From Hyphomicrobiales bacterium (GTDB taxonomy: Bacteria > Pseudomonadota > Alphaproteobacteria > Rhizobiales > Rhizobiaceae), in contig UCEZ01000035.1 of the NCBI GenBank assembly GCA_900471525.1, forward strand, positions 1 to 64,000: a DNA stretch of 64,000 nt. The letters are read 5' to 3'. Numbering within the stretch: position 1 is the stretch's first letter; each line of letters starts with the position of its first letter. The notes below the pieces were generated by a model. The model did no database searches. It saw only the letters and a list, made by a program, of their open reading frames with translations, and was not told the origin of the DNA. Positions 18,729-27,282 of the stretch are shown here, piece by piece. The translations under genes and the position numbers were made by a program.

Positions 18729-19889
18729 ATGGTCTTGTGGGTGCTCGGTATTAGTGCCGCCTATGCGGTTGCCCTCAACGGTACGATGGTCATGCCCATC
18801 GTGGTCCTGGCGCTGGGCCGAATACCGGGATACGACGAAGGAACGGCCACCCTGGTTGCCAGTGCAGAGTTGGCCGGGATTGCGATCTACTGCCTTTTCC
18901 TGCCTAAACTGGCTATCCGCAATCCTTTGAAAGTGACGATCGGCGGCCTGTTAGCCGCCTTTCTGGGCCAACTCCTCAGCTATTGCCTTGTTCGCTATTC
19001 CTTCGTTGCGCCCATACCCCTGGCGGCCACACGCCTGCTGGCCGGTCTCGGCGAGGGCGCGATATTCAGTCTTGTCGCCATGCGCATTGCATCCCTGGCT
19101 AACGCCGAACGTTTGTGGGGATCTCTCAATCTTGTCGGCGGCTTGGCAATGGGGTTTTTGCTGCTGATCGTTTCGGCGCTCCCCGAGGACGCCGACAGGG
19201 CGATGGTCTTCATCTTTCTCGCCAGCTTCGTCCTGGTCATGATCCCCTTTTTCCCCTTTATGCGAGCGCGAGCCGGAACGCCGGCCAGATATACAAGCCA
19301 GCCCGGCCTCGATCGGCGAACCATGGTCCTGATGATGGTTGTCGTCTTCATGGTCTACGCCGTGCAGGCCGGACAATGGGCTATTTGCGGCTACATTGGC
19401 GAACTCGCCGATCTGACGCCCACCGAAGTTGGACTTTATCTCGCGATTTCCTCCTTGTTGGGTTTCCTCGGCGCGGTGGTCCCGTCGTTTGTCGACGGCA
19501 GGAGCAAAAGACTGCTGTCTGTCCTGTCCGGCTTCGCAATCATGGCCGTGTCTCTTCATTGCTTCTTCAATATCTACAGCCGCCCGGTCTTCCTGACCGC
19601 TCAGATCCTTCTGAATGTTGGCTTTTACATCGTCACCCCTTTCGTCACGGGCCTGCTGACTGAGCACGATCCGGACGGAACCGTCATGTCGCGGATCCTG
19701 GTGGTCGCACTTGTCGGCGCCACGATCGGAACGGCGCTGGCGGGGCCGGTTCTTTCAGCCTACGGGCCAGCGGAGTTCAGCTGGATCTTCATGGTTCCCC
19801 TCGCTGCTGCGGCTCTCTGCGGCACTCTCGTATTCGGACGCCTGCATCTGGACTTCTCCAGGGCAATGCCCGCCAAACTTGCGGAGTAA
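18729..19889 (+). CDS. MFS transporter
   Basis: A 386-residue inner-membrane protein with about 12 predicted transmembrane helices and a central cytoplasmic loop around residues 180-200 (FMRARAGTPARYTSQPGLDR). It is typical of major facilitator permeases. The ATG at 18729 begins directly in the first helix. It heads a + strand operon with aldehyde dehydrogenase (8-bp gap) and a FadL-like porin, so it probably moves the substrate or product of that pathway. Confidence 0.9.
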   Translation: MVLWVLGISAAYAVALNGTMVMPIVVLALGRIPGYDEGTATLVASAELAGIAIYCLFLPKLAIRNPLKVTIGGLLAAFLGQLLSYCLVRYSFVAPIPLAATRLLAGLGEGAIFSLVAMRIASLANAERLWGSLNLVGGLAMGFLLLIVSALPEDADRAMVFIFLASFVLVMIPFFPFMRARAGTPARYTSQPGLDRRTMVLMMVVVFMVYAVQAGQWAICGYIGELADLTPTEVGLYLAISSLLGFLGAVVPSFVDGRSKRLLSVLSGFAIMAVSLHCFFNIYSRPVFLTAQILLNVGFYIVTPFVTGLLTEHDPDGTVMSRILVVALVGATIGTALAGPVLSAYGPAEFSWIFMVPLAAAALCGTLVFGRLHLDFSRAMPAKLAE

Positions 19890-19896
19890 AGACATC

Positions 19897-21309
19897 TTGA
19901 CGGCGAACGACAACATTCTCTTACAGGCGCAGCTCAAAAGACTGCAGGGGGCATTCGATCGGGATCGATATCCCTCCCTTGCCGTCCGTCGCGACAGGAT
20001 CGGCAGGATCGGCAAGATGATCATCCAACACAAGGAGGACTTCTGCGCCGCCCTTTCGCGCGACTTCGGTCATCGGTCCGTCTCCGAGACCACCGCGCTG
20101 GAACTTGCGCCACTCATGGGCTCGATCCGGCACACCCGCGCGCATCTGCGCCGATGGATGAGGCCGGAACATCGGGGACGTTCGCTCGAGTTTCTTCAAT
20201 TGAAGAATTGGGTTCAATACCAGCCCCTCGGCGTCGTCGGGATCATGGTGCCTTGGAATTATCCACTTCTATTGTCTTTGGGACCATTGATCGACGTTCT
20301 GGCGGCGGGCAATCGGGCAATGATCAAGCCATCCGAAATGTTGCCGGAGACCGCGCGACTGCTCGGCGAAACCATCTCCGAATTCTTCAGCCCGGACGAG
20401 GTTACGGTCATCAATGGCGATATCGAGGTTGCCGAGGCCTTCTCGCGCCTTCCGTTCGATCATCTGTTCTTTACCGGCTCCACATCCGTCGGGCGCAAGG
20501 TCATGGCCGCAGCAGCTGAAAACCTGACCCCCCTCACACTCGAACTGGGTGGAAAGTCGCCGGCAATCGTCACGGGCGATTACCCGATCAACAGGGCGGC
20601 CCGGGACTTGGCTTTCGGAAAATTGATGAATGCCGGGCAGACATGCATCGCGCCGGACTATGTCCTGGCGCCGCGCGAAAGCGTCGAGACGCTTGCCGCG
20701 GCGATCCTCGATCAGGCAAAGGCGCTTTATCCGGCCGCCTCCAGCGGTGCGGATTACTCCGGGCTGGTGGGTGAGCGCAGTTTCCTGCGTCTGTCGCAGG
20801 CCATTGCCGACTGCCGCCGCGACGGCGCGCGGGTGCTTTCGCATGACGACGTTCTGTCCGGCGCGGGCCGTCGCATCCCGCCGACAGTCATTCTCGATCC
20901 GCCTCCGACGTCATCGCTCCTGCATGAGGAGATCTTCGGGCCGGTTCTGCCGATACTGCCCTATGACCGGCTGGAGGATGCGATCGCCTACGTCAACGCG
21001 CGACCGCGTCCTCTCGCGCTTTACATCTTTTCCTCTAGCCGATCCTTCCGGCAAAAAATCCTCGAACAGACGCTTTCCGGCAATGTGACCGTCAATGGCA
21101 CCTTGCTGCACATCGCGCAAAACGATCTGCCCTTTGGCGGCATCGGACCGAGCGGGCTTGGCGCGTATCACGGACGTGATGGTTTCCGGCGGTTCAGTCA
21201 CGCCCGCGGCATCGCGCAGGTGCGGATCTTCAATCCGGCACGGCTGGCAATGCCGCCCTATGGCCGGATCGCCGAGCTGCTGCAGCGCTTCATGATGTGG
21301 CGTTGGTGA
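19897..21309 (+). CDS. Aldehyde dehydrogenase (coniferyl-aldehyde dehydrogenase-like)
   Basis: 470 residues from TTG 19897, 8 bp after the MFS stop with GGAG upstream. The NAD(P)-dependent dehydrogenase features are clear: VGIMVPWNYPLLLSLGPL, FTGSTSVGRKVM, the catalytic Glu in LELGGKSPAIV, the catalytic Cys in MNAGQTCIAPDYV, and EEIFGPVLPILPYD. The short length and C-terminal hydrophobic helix (LLQRFMMWRW) match the class 3/coniferyl-aldehyde dehydrogenase group. It oxidises an aldehyde to an acid in the cytoplasm. Confidence 0.93.
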   Translation: MTANDNILLQAQLKRLQGAFDRDRYPSLAVRRDRIGRIGKMIIQHKEDFCAALSRDFGHRSVSETTALELAPLMGSIRHTRAHLRRWMRPEHRGRSLEFLQLKNWVQYQPLGVVGIMVPWNYPLLLSLGPLIDVLAAGNRAMIKPSEMLPETARLLGETISEFFSPDEVTVINGDIEVAEAFSRLPFDHLFFTGSTSVGRKVMAAAAENLTPLTLELGGKSPAIVTGDYPINRAARDLAFGKLMNAGQTCIAPDYVLAPRESVETLAAAILDQAKALYPAASSGADYSGLVGERSFLRLSQAIADCRRDGARVLSHDDVLSGAGRRIPPTVILDPPPTSSLLHEEIFGPVLPILPYDRLEDAIAYVNARPRPLALYIFSSSRSFRQKILEQTLSGNVTVNGTLLHIAQNDLPFGGIGPSGLGAYHGRDGFRRFSHARGIAQVRIFNPARLAMPPYGRIAELLQRFMMWRW

Positions 21310-21363
21310 TCGAAATCATCGCCGTTGCGAGGCAAGAACCAATCAAAAAAGGGAACAAAACTA

Positions 21364-22545
21364 ATGCTGAAAAAAGCATCACTCTATTCTGCGCGCGCGG
21401 TCAGGGGGATCGCCGTCGGCGGTGTCATACTGATATCGTCTTCTGCTTTTGCGGGAGGCTTTTCGCGTGGGGAAGCGGATACCGACATTCTCTATGGCGA
21501 CGCCGATTTTGGCATGCGAGCGGGAGCGGTTTTTGCATCCCCCGGCCGTTCCTACGCCACGATGATGGGCAACGCGACATCGGACGATGCCTACTCGGAT
21601 TCCTTCTGGATCCCCAGCGTAGGTATCAAGGCGAAACTGGGCGAGAACCTGTCTTGCGCGCTGACATACACCCGGTCATTCGGCGCATCCGCCACCTATG
21701 GAAACGCCGCCCAGAACGCAGAGTTGATCACCGCCATTGCGCTGGGCCTCCCGCTGGCCAATCCGACATCTCGCATGGAATTCTCGTCCGACGAATACGG
21801 TGCGACCTGTGATGTCCATTTCGACACGGGGCCCGGCAATCTTCATCTTATCGGAGGCGTTTTCCTCGAAACCTTCGAGTATAAGGAGGATACATGGTTC
21901 GGATCGGTCGATCTCAAGGATAACGGTTCGCTGGGGTATCGCATGGGGGTGGCCTACGATATCCCCGACTATGCGTTGCGTGTCCAGGCCATGTACCGAT
22001 CCGAGGTCGAGCATGATGCAGACGGTCTGTTCTACCCTTCGGCGCTTGCCGTGGCCCAAGGCGTGACGATGAACCTGCCAACAGCGGGCACCGGCACCCT
22101 CCCCCAATCCTTCAAGCTGTACGTTCAGTCCGGTGTTGCGCCGGGATGGCTTGCCTATGGCTCAGTCACCTGGACGGACTGGAGCGTTCTCCAGACCTTC
22201 TCCTATGACGTCTCCAACCTCGCCACCAGCAACAAGATCTTCAACTACAAGGACGGCTACACGGTGCAGATGGGCGTCGGCCACCAATTCAGCGACACAC
22301 TGTCGGGAACGATCAACCTCACTTGGGACGAAGGCGTAGGCACCAAGGCCGACATCGCTACGGATACCTGGACGCTCGGAGTCGGCGGCGAATACAAAAC
22401 GAAATACGGCACTTTCGGACTTGGAACCGCAGTTTCATACCTCACGTCTGGTTCACAGACTGTGGCCGATGGCGCTACATACGACGCTACGGCAGACGGG
22501 GATTGGGCGGTGGCCATCGGCATGACTTACGCAATCGAATTCTAA
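21364..22545 (+). CDS. FadL/OmpP1-family outer-membrane transporter
   Basis: 393 residues from ATG 21364 with a signal peptide ending SSSAFAGGFSRG. The N-terminal GGFSRGEADTDILY with early NAT-like residues (MMGNATS) and repeated barrel strands ending in YAIEF match long-chain hydrophobic-compound porins of the FadL/TodX type. It is last in the MFS-dehydrogenase-porin operon, which suggests a hydrophobic substrate. Confidence 0.9.
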   Translation: MLKKASLYSARAVRGIAVGGVILISSSAFAGGFSRGEADTDILYGDADFGMRAGAVFASPGRSYATMMGNATSDDAYSDSFWIPSVGIKAKLGENLSCALTYTRSFGASATYGNAAQNAELITAIALGLPLANPTSRMEFSSDEYGATCDVHFDTGPGNLHLIGGVFLETFEYKEDTWFGSVDLKDNGSLGYRMGVAYDIPDYALRVQAMYRSEVEHDADGLFYPSALAVAQGVTMNLPTAGTGTLPQSFKLYVQSGVAPGWLAYGSVTWTDWSVLQTFSYDVSNLATSNKIFNYKDGYTVQMGVGHQFSDTLSGTINLTWDEGVGTKADIATDTWTLGVGGEYKTKYGTFGLGTAVSYLTSGSQTVADGATYDATADGDWAVAIGMTYAIEF

Positions 22546-22666
22546 AAGAACGCCGATACAATGTGGCTCAGAAACTGATGGTCGCAATGGATATTTTCTG
22601 CTGTCTTGCGGGCAGGGCGGATGGAAATTCATTCCAAACCAATCCCACTCGTTGGGCCTCCAAGAC

Positions 22667-22795
22667 TCAATGCTTGAGGATCTGGCTGAGGAACAGTTTC
22701 GTGCGATCATACTGAGGATTGGTGAAGAACGCCTCCGGATTCCACTCCTCCACGATCTGACCGGAATTCATGAAGATGACCCTTCTGCGTGGCAT
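22667..22795 (-). pseudogene. C-terminal remnant of a polar amino-acid ABC transporter ATPase
   Basis: About 42 residues, with VIFMNSGQIVEEWNPEAFF and PQYDRTKLFLSQILKH, match the extreme C-terminus of GltL/HisP-type ATPases. The Walker motifs are absent. It abuts an ISL3 transposase fragment, so a rearrangement removed the rest. Confidence 0.75.
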
Positions 22796-22897
22796 GGTCT
22801 TGGGACGGTTTTCATTCGCCGCCTTATGCCTCTGCTTGACCTTCACTCTTCCCAAGCAACCGACAGTCGTCGCCTTTGTCGAAGAAATCGCCGACGG

Positions 22898-23605
22898 TCA
22901 GCCGGCGGCGGCCAACCTCAAGATTCTCGATGAGCACTGCCCGATCAGCGATACCGGGCATCCGCCACCCCGATCGCGAGCGACGATCGATATTGACTGG
23001 TGCCTGGCAAGCCATGCCCGAGACGTATCAAGCGCGCGATCCGGCAACAGGGTGACGGGCTTCCGGCGCTCCAGGTCGCAAACGATTGTTCCGTAGGTCT
23101 GGCCACGTTTGAAGGCGAAATCGTCTATGCCTATAACGGTCAGCTCGTCGTTTTGATCAGCAATACGGCGGCGGACTACCCGCAGCAGTGTATCGTTACT
23201 CACCGGCATCATTAAGCGATTGGCAAAGGCCGCGGCCGGCCTGCCGCCAAGTGCCAAACCAAGGTGGTGGACAATGGTCTCAAGCCGTTGGGTGCGCCGA
23301 CCATAACGGGCCAACACGCCTTCGCCGAACTGCTCGCAGAAGATGCGCCGACCACACAGAACAGCATTGCACCAGAACCGACGGGCTACGACCGTCAATT
23401 CTACTCGCCGACCACTGAGAGGCAGGTCAGCGGGTCGCCGGATATATCGACTTTGAACTCTCTCGCTTGGCCGCCCGCAGTCAGGACAACTAACCGCGCG
23501 AAGGCGCGATCGCAGCCGAATTTGAACGCTGTCCGCGACAATCCTAACCTCATCTACTGCAAGGCCGTCAGGAGCAAGATTTGCGCGCTGAAATCGATGC
23601 TGCAT
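22898..23605 (-). pseudogene. Truncated ISL3-family transposase
   Basis: About 200 residues of an ISL3-type transposase. It has a zinc-finger-like CPDCGRP region near the N-terminus, RRFWCNAVLCGRRIFCEQF, and the DDE-domain start TVIGIDDFAFKRGQTYGTIV. After SIVARDRGGG the frame departs from the family, so the catalytic C-terminal half is lost. Its left end lies inside the helix-turn-helix gene fragment at 23661. Confidence 0.8.
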
Positions 23606-23660
23606 ATGCTGATCCTCCGATGAATCAGCCAAAATCTCGCGCGCAACAGCAGCAATTCTG

Positions 23661-23888
23661 AGTCAGAGCCCTAATTTTGCCCGCCTACGTCGGGAGAAAG
23701 GCCTGACGCAGGAAGAGGTCGAGGCACGTTCCGGTTTCAGCCAGCAATACCTGAGTAGTCTGGAGCGAGGTCGGCGCAACCCTACTGTGATTACTCTTTA
23801 TGAACTGGCTCAGGCCTTGGATGTCAGCCACCTTGAATTGGTTCGACCGATCGGCGAGACCCAAGTTGATACGCAAATAGGTGCATAA
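23661..23888 (+). pseudogene. XRE-family regulator, N-terminus removed by insertion
   Basis: About 75 codons encode a near-complete helix-turn-helix, NFARLRREKGLTQEEVEARS, then FSQQYLSSLERGRRNPTVIT and LYELAQALDVS. No start codon remains upstream in frame; the sequence before about 23669 belongs to the insertion sequence. It is presumably inactive unless read from an outside start. Confidence 0.72.
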
Positions 23889-24052
23889 CCTTTTAGGCAA
23901 CAGCTTCAATGCAGCTGGCGACCACGAGAAATCGTCGGAGCATGCCTACGACATTGAGATTTTTGCGTGCCATTCAATCCCCATCGGAAAGAGGCGACTA
24001 TTAGTAGCTGACGAATTCACGAAGTGATGGGTTTCTCGACCTTAGAGATTGT

Positions 24053-24099
24053 GATACAAATCCTCGGACAATAGGTCCTATGCTCCGAGTTTTTGTATC
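24053..24099. promoter_or_regulatory. 47-bp dyad operator of the AbiE pair
   Basis: Two 23-base arms (24053-24075 and 24077-24099) are inverted copies matching at 19 of 23 positions. The outer parts GATACAAA and TTTGTATC and the inner CTCGGA/TCCGAG and ATAGG/CCTAT are exact. The dyad ends one base before ATG 24101. AbiEi proteins are known to bind long inverted repeats upstream of their own operon, so this is the expected autorepression site. Confidence 0.75.
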
Positions 24100-24100
24100 A

Positions 24101-24718
24101 ATGCCTAGCTCTGAGACTCAACGTCAAATCGCCCAGGCCGTGCTTGCTGAGCGCGGCATAGCCCGTTTGGTGGAGCTCCGGAACGCAGGTGTGACGGCCG
24201 CCACTATGAGCCGAATGGAGCGGGATGGTGAAGTGCTGCGGCTTGCCCGCGGTCTTTACCAGCTTCCTGATGCAGGGCTCGATGTTAACCACAGTCTGGC
24301 GGAGGTCGCCAAACGCGCGCCGAAAGCCGTTATCTGCCTCGTGTCGGCCTTGGCTTTCCATGGCCTGACAGATCAACTCCCGAGACAAATCTGGCTTGCC
24401 ATAGGCCGCAAGGACTGGGCCCCAAAAACGGACGGCCCCGCTATGCGCATCGTGCGTTTCACGGAAAGCCTTCTCAACGAAAGCGTCGAAACCCATGTCA
24501 TTGAGGGCGTTCCCGTGAAGGTCTTTGGAATAGCCAAGACAATTGCCGATTGCTTTCGCTATCGCAACAAGATCGGCCTTTCGATAGCGATAGAAGGGCT
24601 GCAGGAGGCACTGCGGCAACGAAGGGCTACTCCTGGTGAAATCGCCAGCCAGGCCGAGCGCGGTGGCGTCGGCACTGTGATCCGGCCGTATCTCGAGGCG
24701 CTGACCGCCAATGGCTAA
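24101..24718 (+). CDS. abiEi: AbiEi-family type IV antitoxin
   Basis: 205 residues from ATG 24101; the earlier ATG at 24080 lies inside the operator and is less likely. An N-terminal winged helix (ARLVELRNAGVTAATMSRME) is followed by LARGLYQLP and the conserved antitoxin C-terminal domain with CLVSALAFHGLTDQLP and VFGIAKTIADCFRYRNKIG. It overlaps the toxin gene by 8 bp. It neutralises the toxin indirectly and represses the operon. Confidence 0.9.
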   Translation: MPSSETQRQIAQAVLAERGIARLVELRNAGVTAATMSRMERDGEVLRLARGLYQLPDAGLDVNHSLAEVAKRAPKAVICLVSALAFHGLTDQLPRQIWLAIGRKDWAPKTDGPAMRIVRFTESLLNESVETHVIEGVPVKVFGIAKTIADCFRYRNKIGLSIAIEGLQEALRQRRATPGEIASQAERGGVGTVIRPYLEALTANG

Positions 24719-25580
24719 AGAAATCAGAAACGTCGGCGCCTCGGTGCGCGCCCGCCTGTTGCAACTCGCCAAGGCTAGCGGCCAAAGCTTCGATCTGGTC
24801 CTGACGCGTTTCGCCCTTGAACGGTTATTGTTCCGGCTCAGCCAGTCGCCCCACGCCGGTCGCTTCGTGCTGAAGGGGGCGATGCTGATGATGAGTTGGT
24901 TCGACGATCCACACCGCGGCACGCGCGACCTCGACCTCTTGGGTTTTGGTAACCCCGACCCGGATCCGATGCTTGAGACATTTCGGGAAATTCTGGCGCA
25001 AGAGGCCGACGATGGCGTTATGTTCGACCCCGAAACGCTGCGCGTGGATCGTATTCGCGAGGGACTGGAATATGGTGGGCTCAGGCTGCGAATGGTCGCT
25101 TCGATCAGCGGCGCGCGCATCAACCTGACGGCCGACATTGGTTTTGGCGATGCGCTTGAGCCAGGGGTGGAGGTATTGGACTATCCGTCCATGCTGGATT
25201 TTCCGATGCCACGGCTCCGGGTCTATGCACGGGAAACGGTCATTGCCGAAAAGTTCCAGGCGATGGTGATCCTGGGGCGAGCAAACAGCCGCATGAAGGA
25301 TTTCTACGACATCTGGATCCTCAGCAGGTCATTCGACTTTGGCGATGATCGGCTGGCACGCGCAATCGCCGCTACCTTCGAGCGCCGTGAGACGCCGATC
25401 CCAGCCGATCTACCGGATGCCCTGACGGGCGCCTTTGCCAAGGACCAGCGAAAGCAGCGGCAATGGCGCGCTTTCGTTGAAGGCGTTGCACACAATCCTG
25501 GCGATCTGACGGATGTCATCGCGGAGATCGCCGCATTCCTGATGCCGCACGCGGATGCGGCTGCGAGGTTGGGCAAATAA
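24711..25580 (+). CDS. abiEii: AbiEii-family nucleotidyltransferase toxin
   Basis: 289 residues of the AbiEii/AbiGii (DUF1814) nucleotidyltransferase family. It has FVLKGAMLMMSWFDDPHRGT, the RDLDLLG motif with two metal-binding aspartates, INLTADIGFGD as the third acidic strand, and the family lysine in VIAEKFQAMVILG with RMKDFYDIW. Toxins of this family modify RNA ends with nucleotides and stop growth or phage. It is translationally coupled to the antitoxin. Confidence 0.92.
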   Translation: MAKEIRNVGASVRARLLQLAKASGQSFDLVLTRFALERLLFRLSQSPHAGRFVLKGAMLMMSWFDDPHRGTRDLDLLGFGNPDPDPMLETFREILAQEADDGVMFDPETLRVDRIREGLEYGGLRLRMVASISGARINLTADIGFGDALEPGVEVLDYPSMLDFPMPRLRVYARETVIAEKFQAMVILGRANSRMKDFYDIWILSRSFDFGDDRLARAIAATFERRETPIPADLPDALTGAFAKDQRKQRQWRAFVEGVAHNPGDLTDVIAEIAAFLMPHADAAARLGK

Positions 25581-25723
25581 GCTGCTTGGTCGCAACCACG
25601 CGAGCAGTGAACAGAAATCTGATCCCGTCGGATTTTAATGGGGCAAACCCACAAGTGAAACCCGTCAGCATGCGGTTTCGTACTGGCTCGCCGCCGTAAC
25701 AAACACAAACCATGCATCTGGTT

Positions 25724-25759
25724 CACACTAATTTCGTGAGTCGGAAACACACTAATTTC
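25724..25759. repeat. Two 12-bp direct repeats
   Basis: CACACTAATTTC occurs at 25724-25735 and again at 25748-25759, a 24-bp offset. Multiple short repeats of this kind occur at the ends of IS21-type elements, but no transposase is adjacent. Nothing else is seen between 25581 and 25829. Confidence 0.55.
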
Positions 25760-25829
25760 ATGCTTTGGACTCGCGCTAAATTTTGGCTTGGCCGAACATG
25801 CCCCGCGAAAACGCTATTGCTGACCACCA

Positions 25830-26567
25830 ATGCGGGAAAGATCAATCCGTATCCCAGCGCGCTCAACATCCTGCACCGTCTCTGGCTGCACGTCTTTTGG
25901 TGTCGCTTCCTCGCCATCCAATTCCTCGATGGGGCGGGTCTCGTCGCTTTGCTGCGGCGCTTCGACGGATAAAGGCTTGGCGCAAAAGAACGTCCCACCC
26001 TTCAGGAAAAATCGTAGGTTCGGCAATAATCGTTCCGGCACCAATGCGCCGCGGCCGACGTCACGTCATCGCCGTCCCGATCGCGGCAGAAGCATTCCGA
26101 CCGCGATCGTCTGGGCCGTGGTAATCGGCGCCGCGGGCTGGCTGTATCTTGATCACAACGGTCATCTCGACAGCGCTGCTGCTTTCGTCAAAGCGCCTGC
26201 ACAAGATGGGCTTTCGGCGTCGTTCGTGTTCTGCGCCGACAGCCATCGGACGAACTGCGTCGTCGATGGCGACACCTTCTGGTTCGAGGGCGAGAAAATC
26301 CGCATTGTCGATATTGATACCCCTGAGCTCAGCCCGTCCCGCTGCGAGGCTGAACGGATCAAAGGTGAAGCGGCAAAATCCCGCCTGCTGGCACTGCTCA
26401 ACGCCGGAAAATTCTCTTTGACGGCCGGGTTCCGTGACGAAGACAAGTATGGACGCCAACTTCGAAGCGTGTCCCGTGCGGGCAATTCACTGGGCGATGT
26501 TTTGATCAAGGAAGGCCTTGCCCGGTCATGGGATGGCGCGCGACGCGGATGGTGCCAGGGCCAGTGA
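25830..26567 (+). CDS. Thermonuclease-family (SNase-like) protein with N-terminal TM
   Basis: A membrane-anchored nuclease-like protein. A transmembrane helix (PTAIVWAVVIGAAGWLYL) is followed by a staphylococcal-nuclease fold with VVDGDTFWFEGEKIRIVDID, TPEL, EAERIKGEAAKSRL and DKYGRQLR, which supply the Asp, Glu and Arg residues of the active site. It would cut nucleic acid outside the membrane. The first 70 or so residues look low-complexity and the real start may be further in (TTG 25977). Confidence 0.78.
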   Translation: MRERSIRIPARSTSCTVSGCTSFGVASSPSNSSMGRVSSLCCGASTDKGLAQKNVPPFRKNRRFGNNRSGTNAPRPTSRHRRPDRGRSIPTAIVWAVVIGAAGWLYLDHNGHLDSAAAFVKAPAQDGLSASFVFCADSHRTNCVVDGDTFWFEGEKIRIVDIDTPELSPSRCEAERIKGEAAKSRLLALLNAGKFSLTAGFRDEDKYGRQLRSVSRAGNSLGDVLIKEGLARSWDGARRGWCQGQ

Positions 26568-26838
26568 CAGTTATCATCGGTTCCCCTGCAGCTCGGCATC
26601 GTCTGCTTTGAGATATGGTCCACGAGGCTTGGACTTGCCCTTGAGACGCTCAGCGAGATTGGAACGCTATACGCCCAGGACGTCTGCCACCGTCTTCGTT
26701 TCGCGGTTTCGAATTGTACTTAACCGGGATTTCTATTTCCGCGCCCCGTCTTCAAGGGCGCTTGCATTTTCTATGAGAATTGTCATGCTGACCAAGATCA
26801 ACGCATGATTGAATTTTGACAATTTTGGGGGTTTGCTA

Positions 26839-27282
26839 ATGGTGCGAAATTCGCCTCACCAAATCGACTTGCACGTCGGAAACCGCTTAAGGACACGCCG
26901 CCTTGTGCTGGGCATGAGCCAAGAAAAACTTGGCGAACGCCTTGGTATTACGTTTCAGCAAATTCAAAAATATGAAAAAGGCACCAACCGCGTCAGCGCA
27001 AGCAAACTGCTGGCCGCCGCGGGGGTGCTGAGTGTGCCGGTCAGCTATTTTTTCGAGGATCAGGTATCCGAACCCGATGACGCTACTCGCGAAGTCGATG
27101 AAATCGGTACTTTCCTGCTTTCAAAGGAAGGTGTTGCATTGAACCAAGCATTCGTTCAAATCAAAGATCCGCTGGTGCGAAAGAAAGTTGTCGCTCTTGC
27201 AAAGGTCCTTGCCGGCCATGACGCTGATCCCCTCCACAATTCCGAAAACATGGTTATCGTGAAGCCGGAGCTTCGGACGTAA
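26839..27282 (+). CDS. XRE-family transcriptional regulator
   Basis: 147 residues from ATG 26839 with a GGGGG run as possible ribosome site. The helix-turn-helix is GNRLRTRRLVLGMSQEKLGE followed by LGITFQQIQKYEKGTNRVSA, the form common in rhizobial regulators with a C-terminal helical extension (VRKKVVALAKVLAGHD). It ends immediately before the SARP/TPR regulator gene and may be co-transcribed with it. Confidence 0.9.
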   Translation: MVRNSPHQIDLHVGNRLRTRRLVLGMSQEKLGERLGITFQQIQKYEKGTNRVSASKLLAAAGVLSVPVSYFFEDQVSEPDDATREVDEIGTFLLSKEGVALNQAFVQIKDPLVRKKVVALAKVLAGHDADPLHNSENMVIVKPELRT

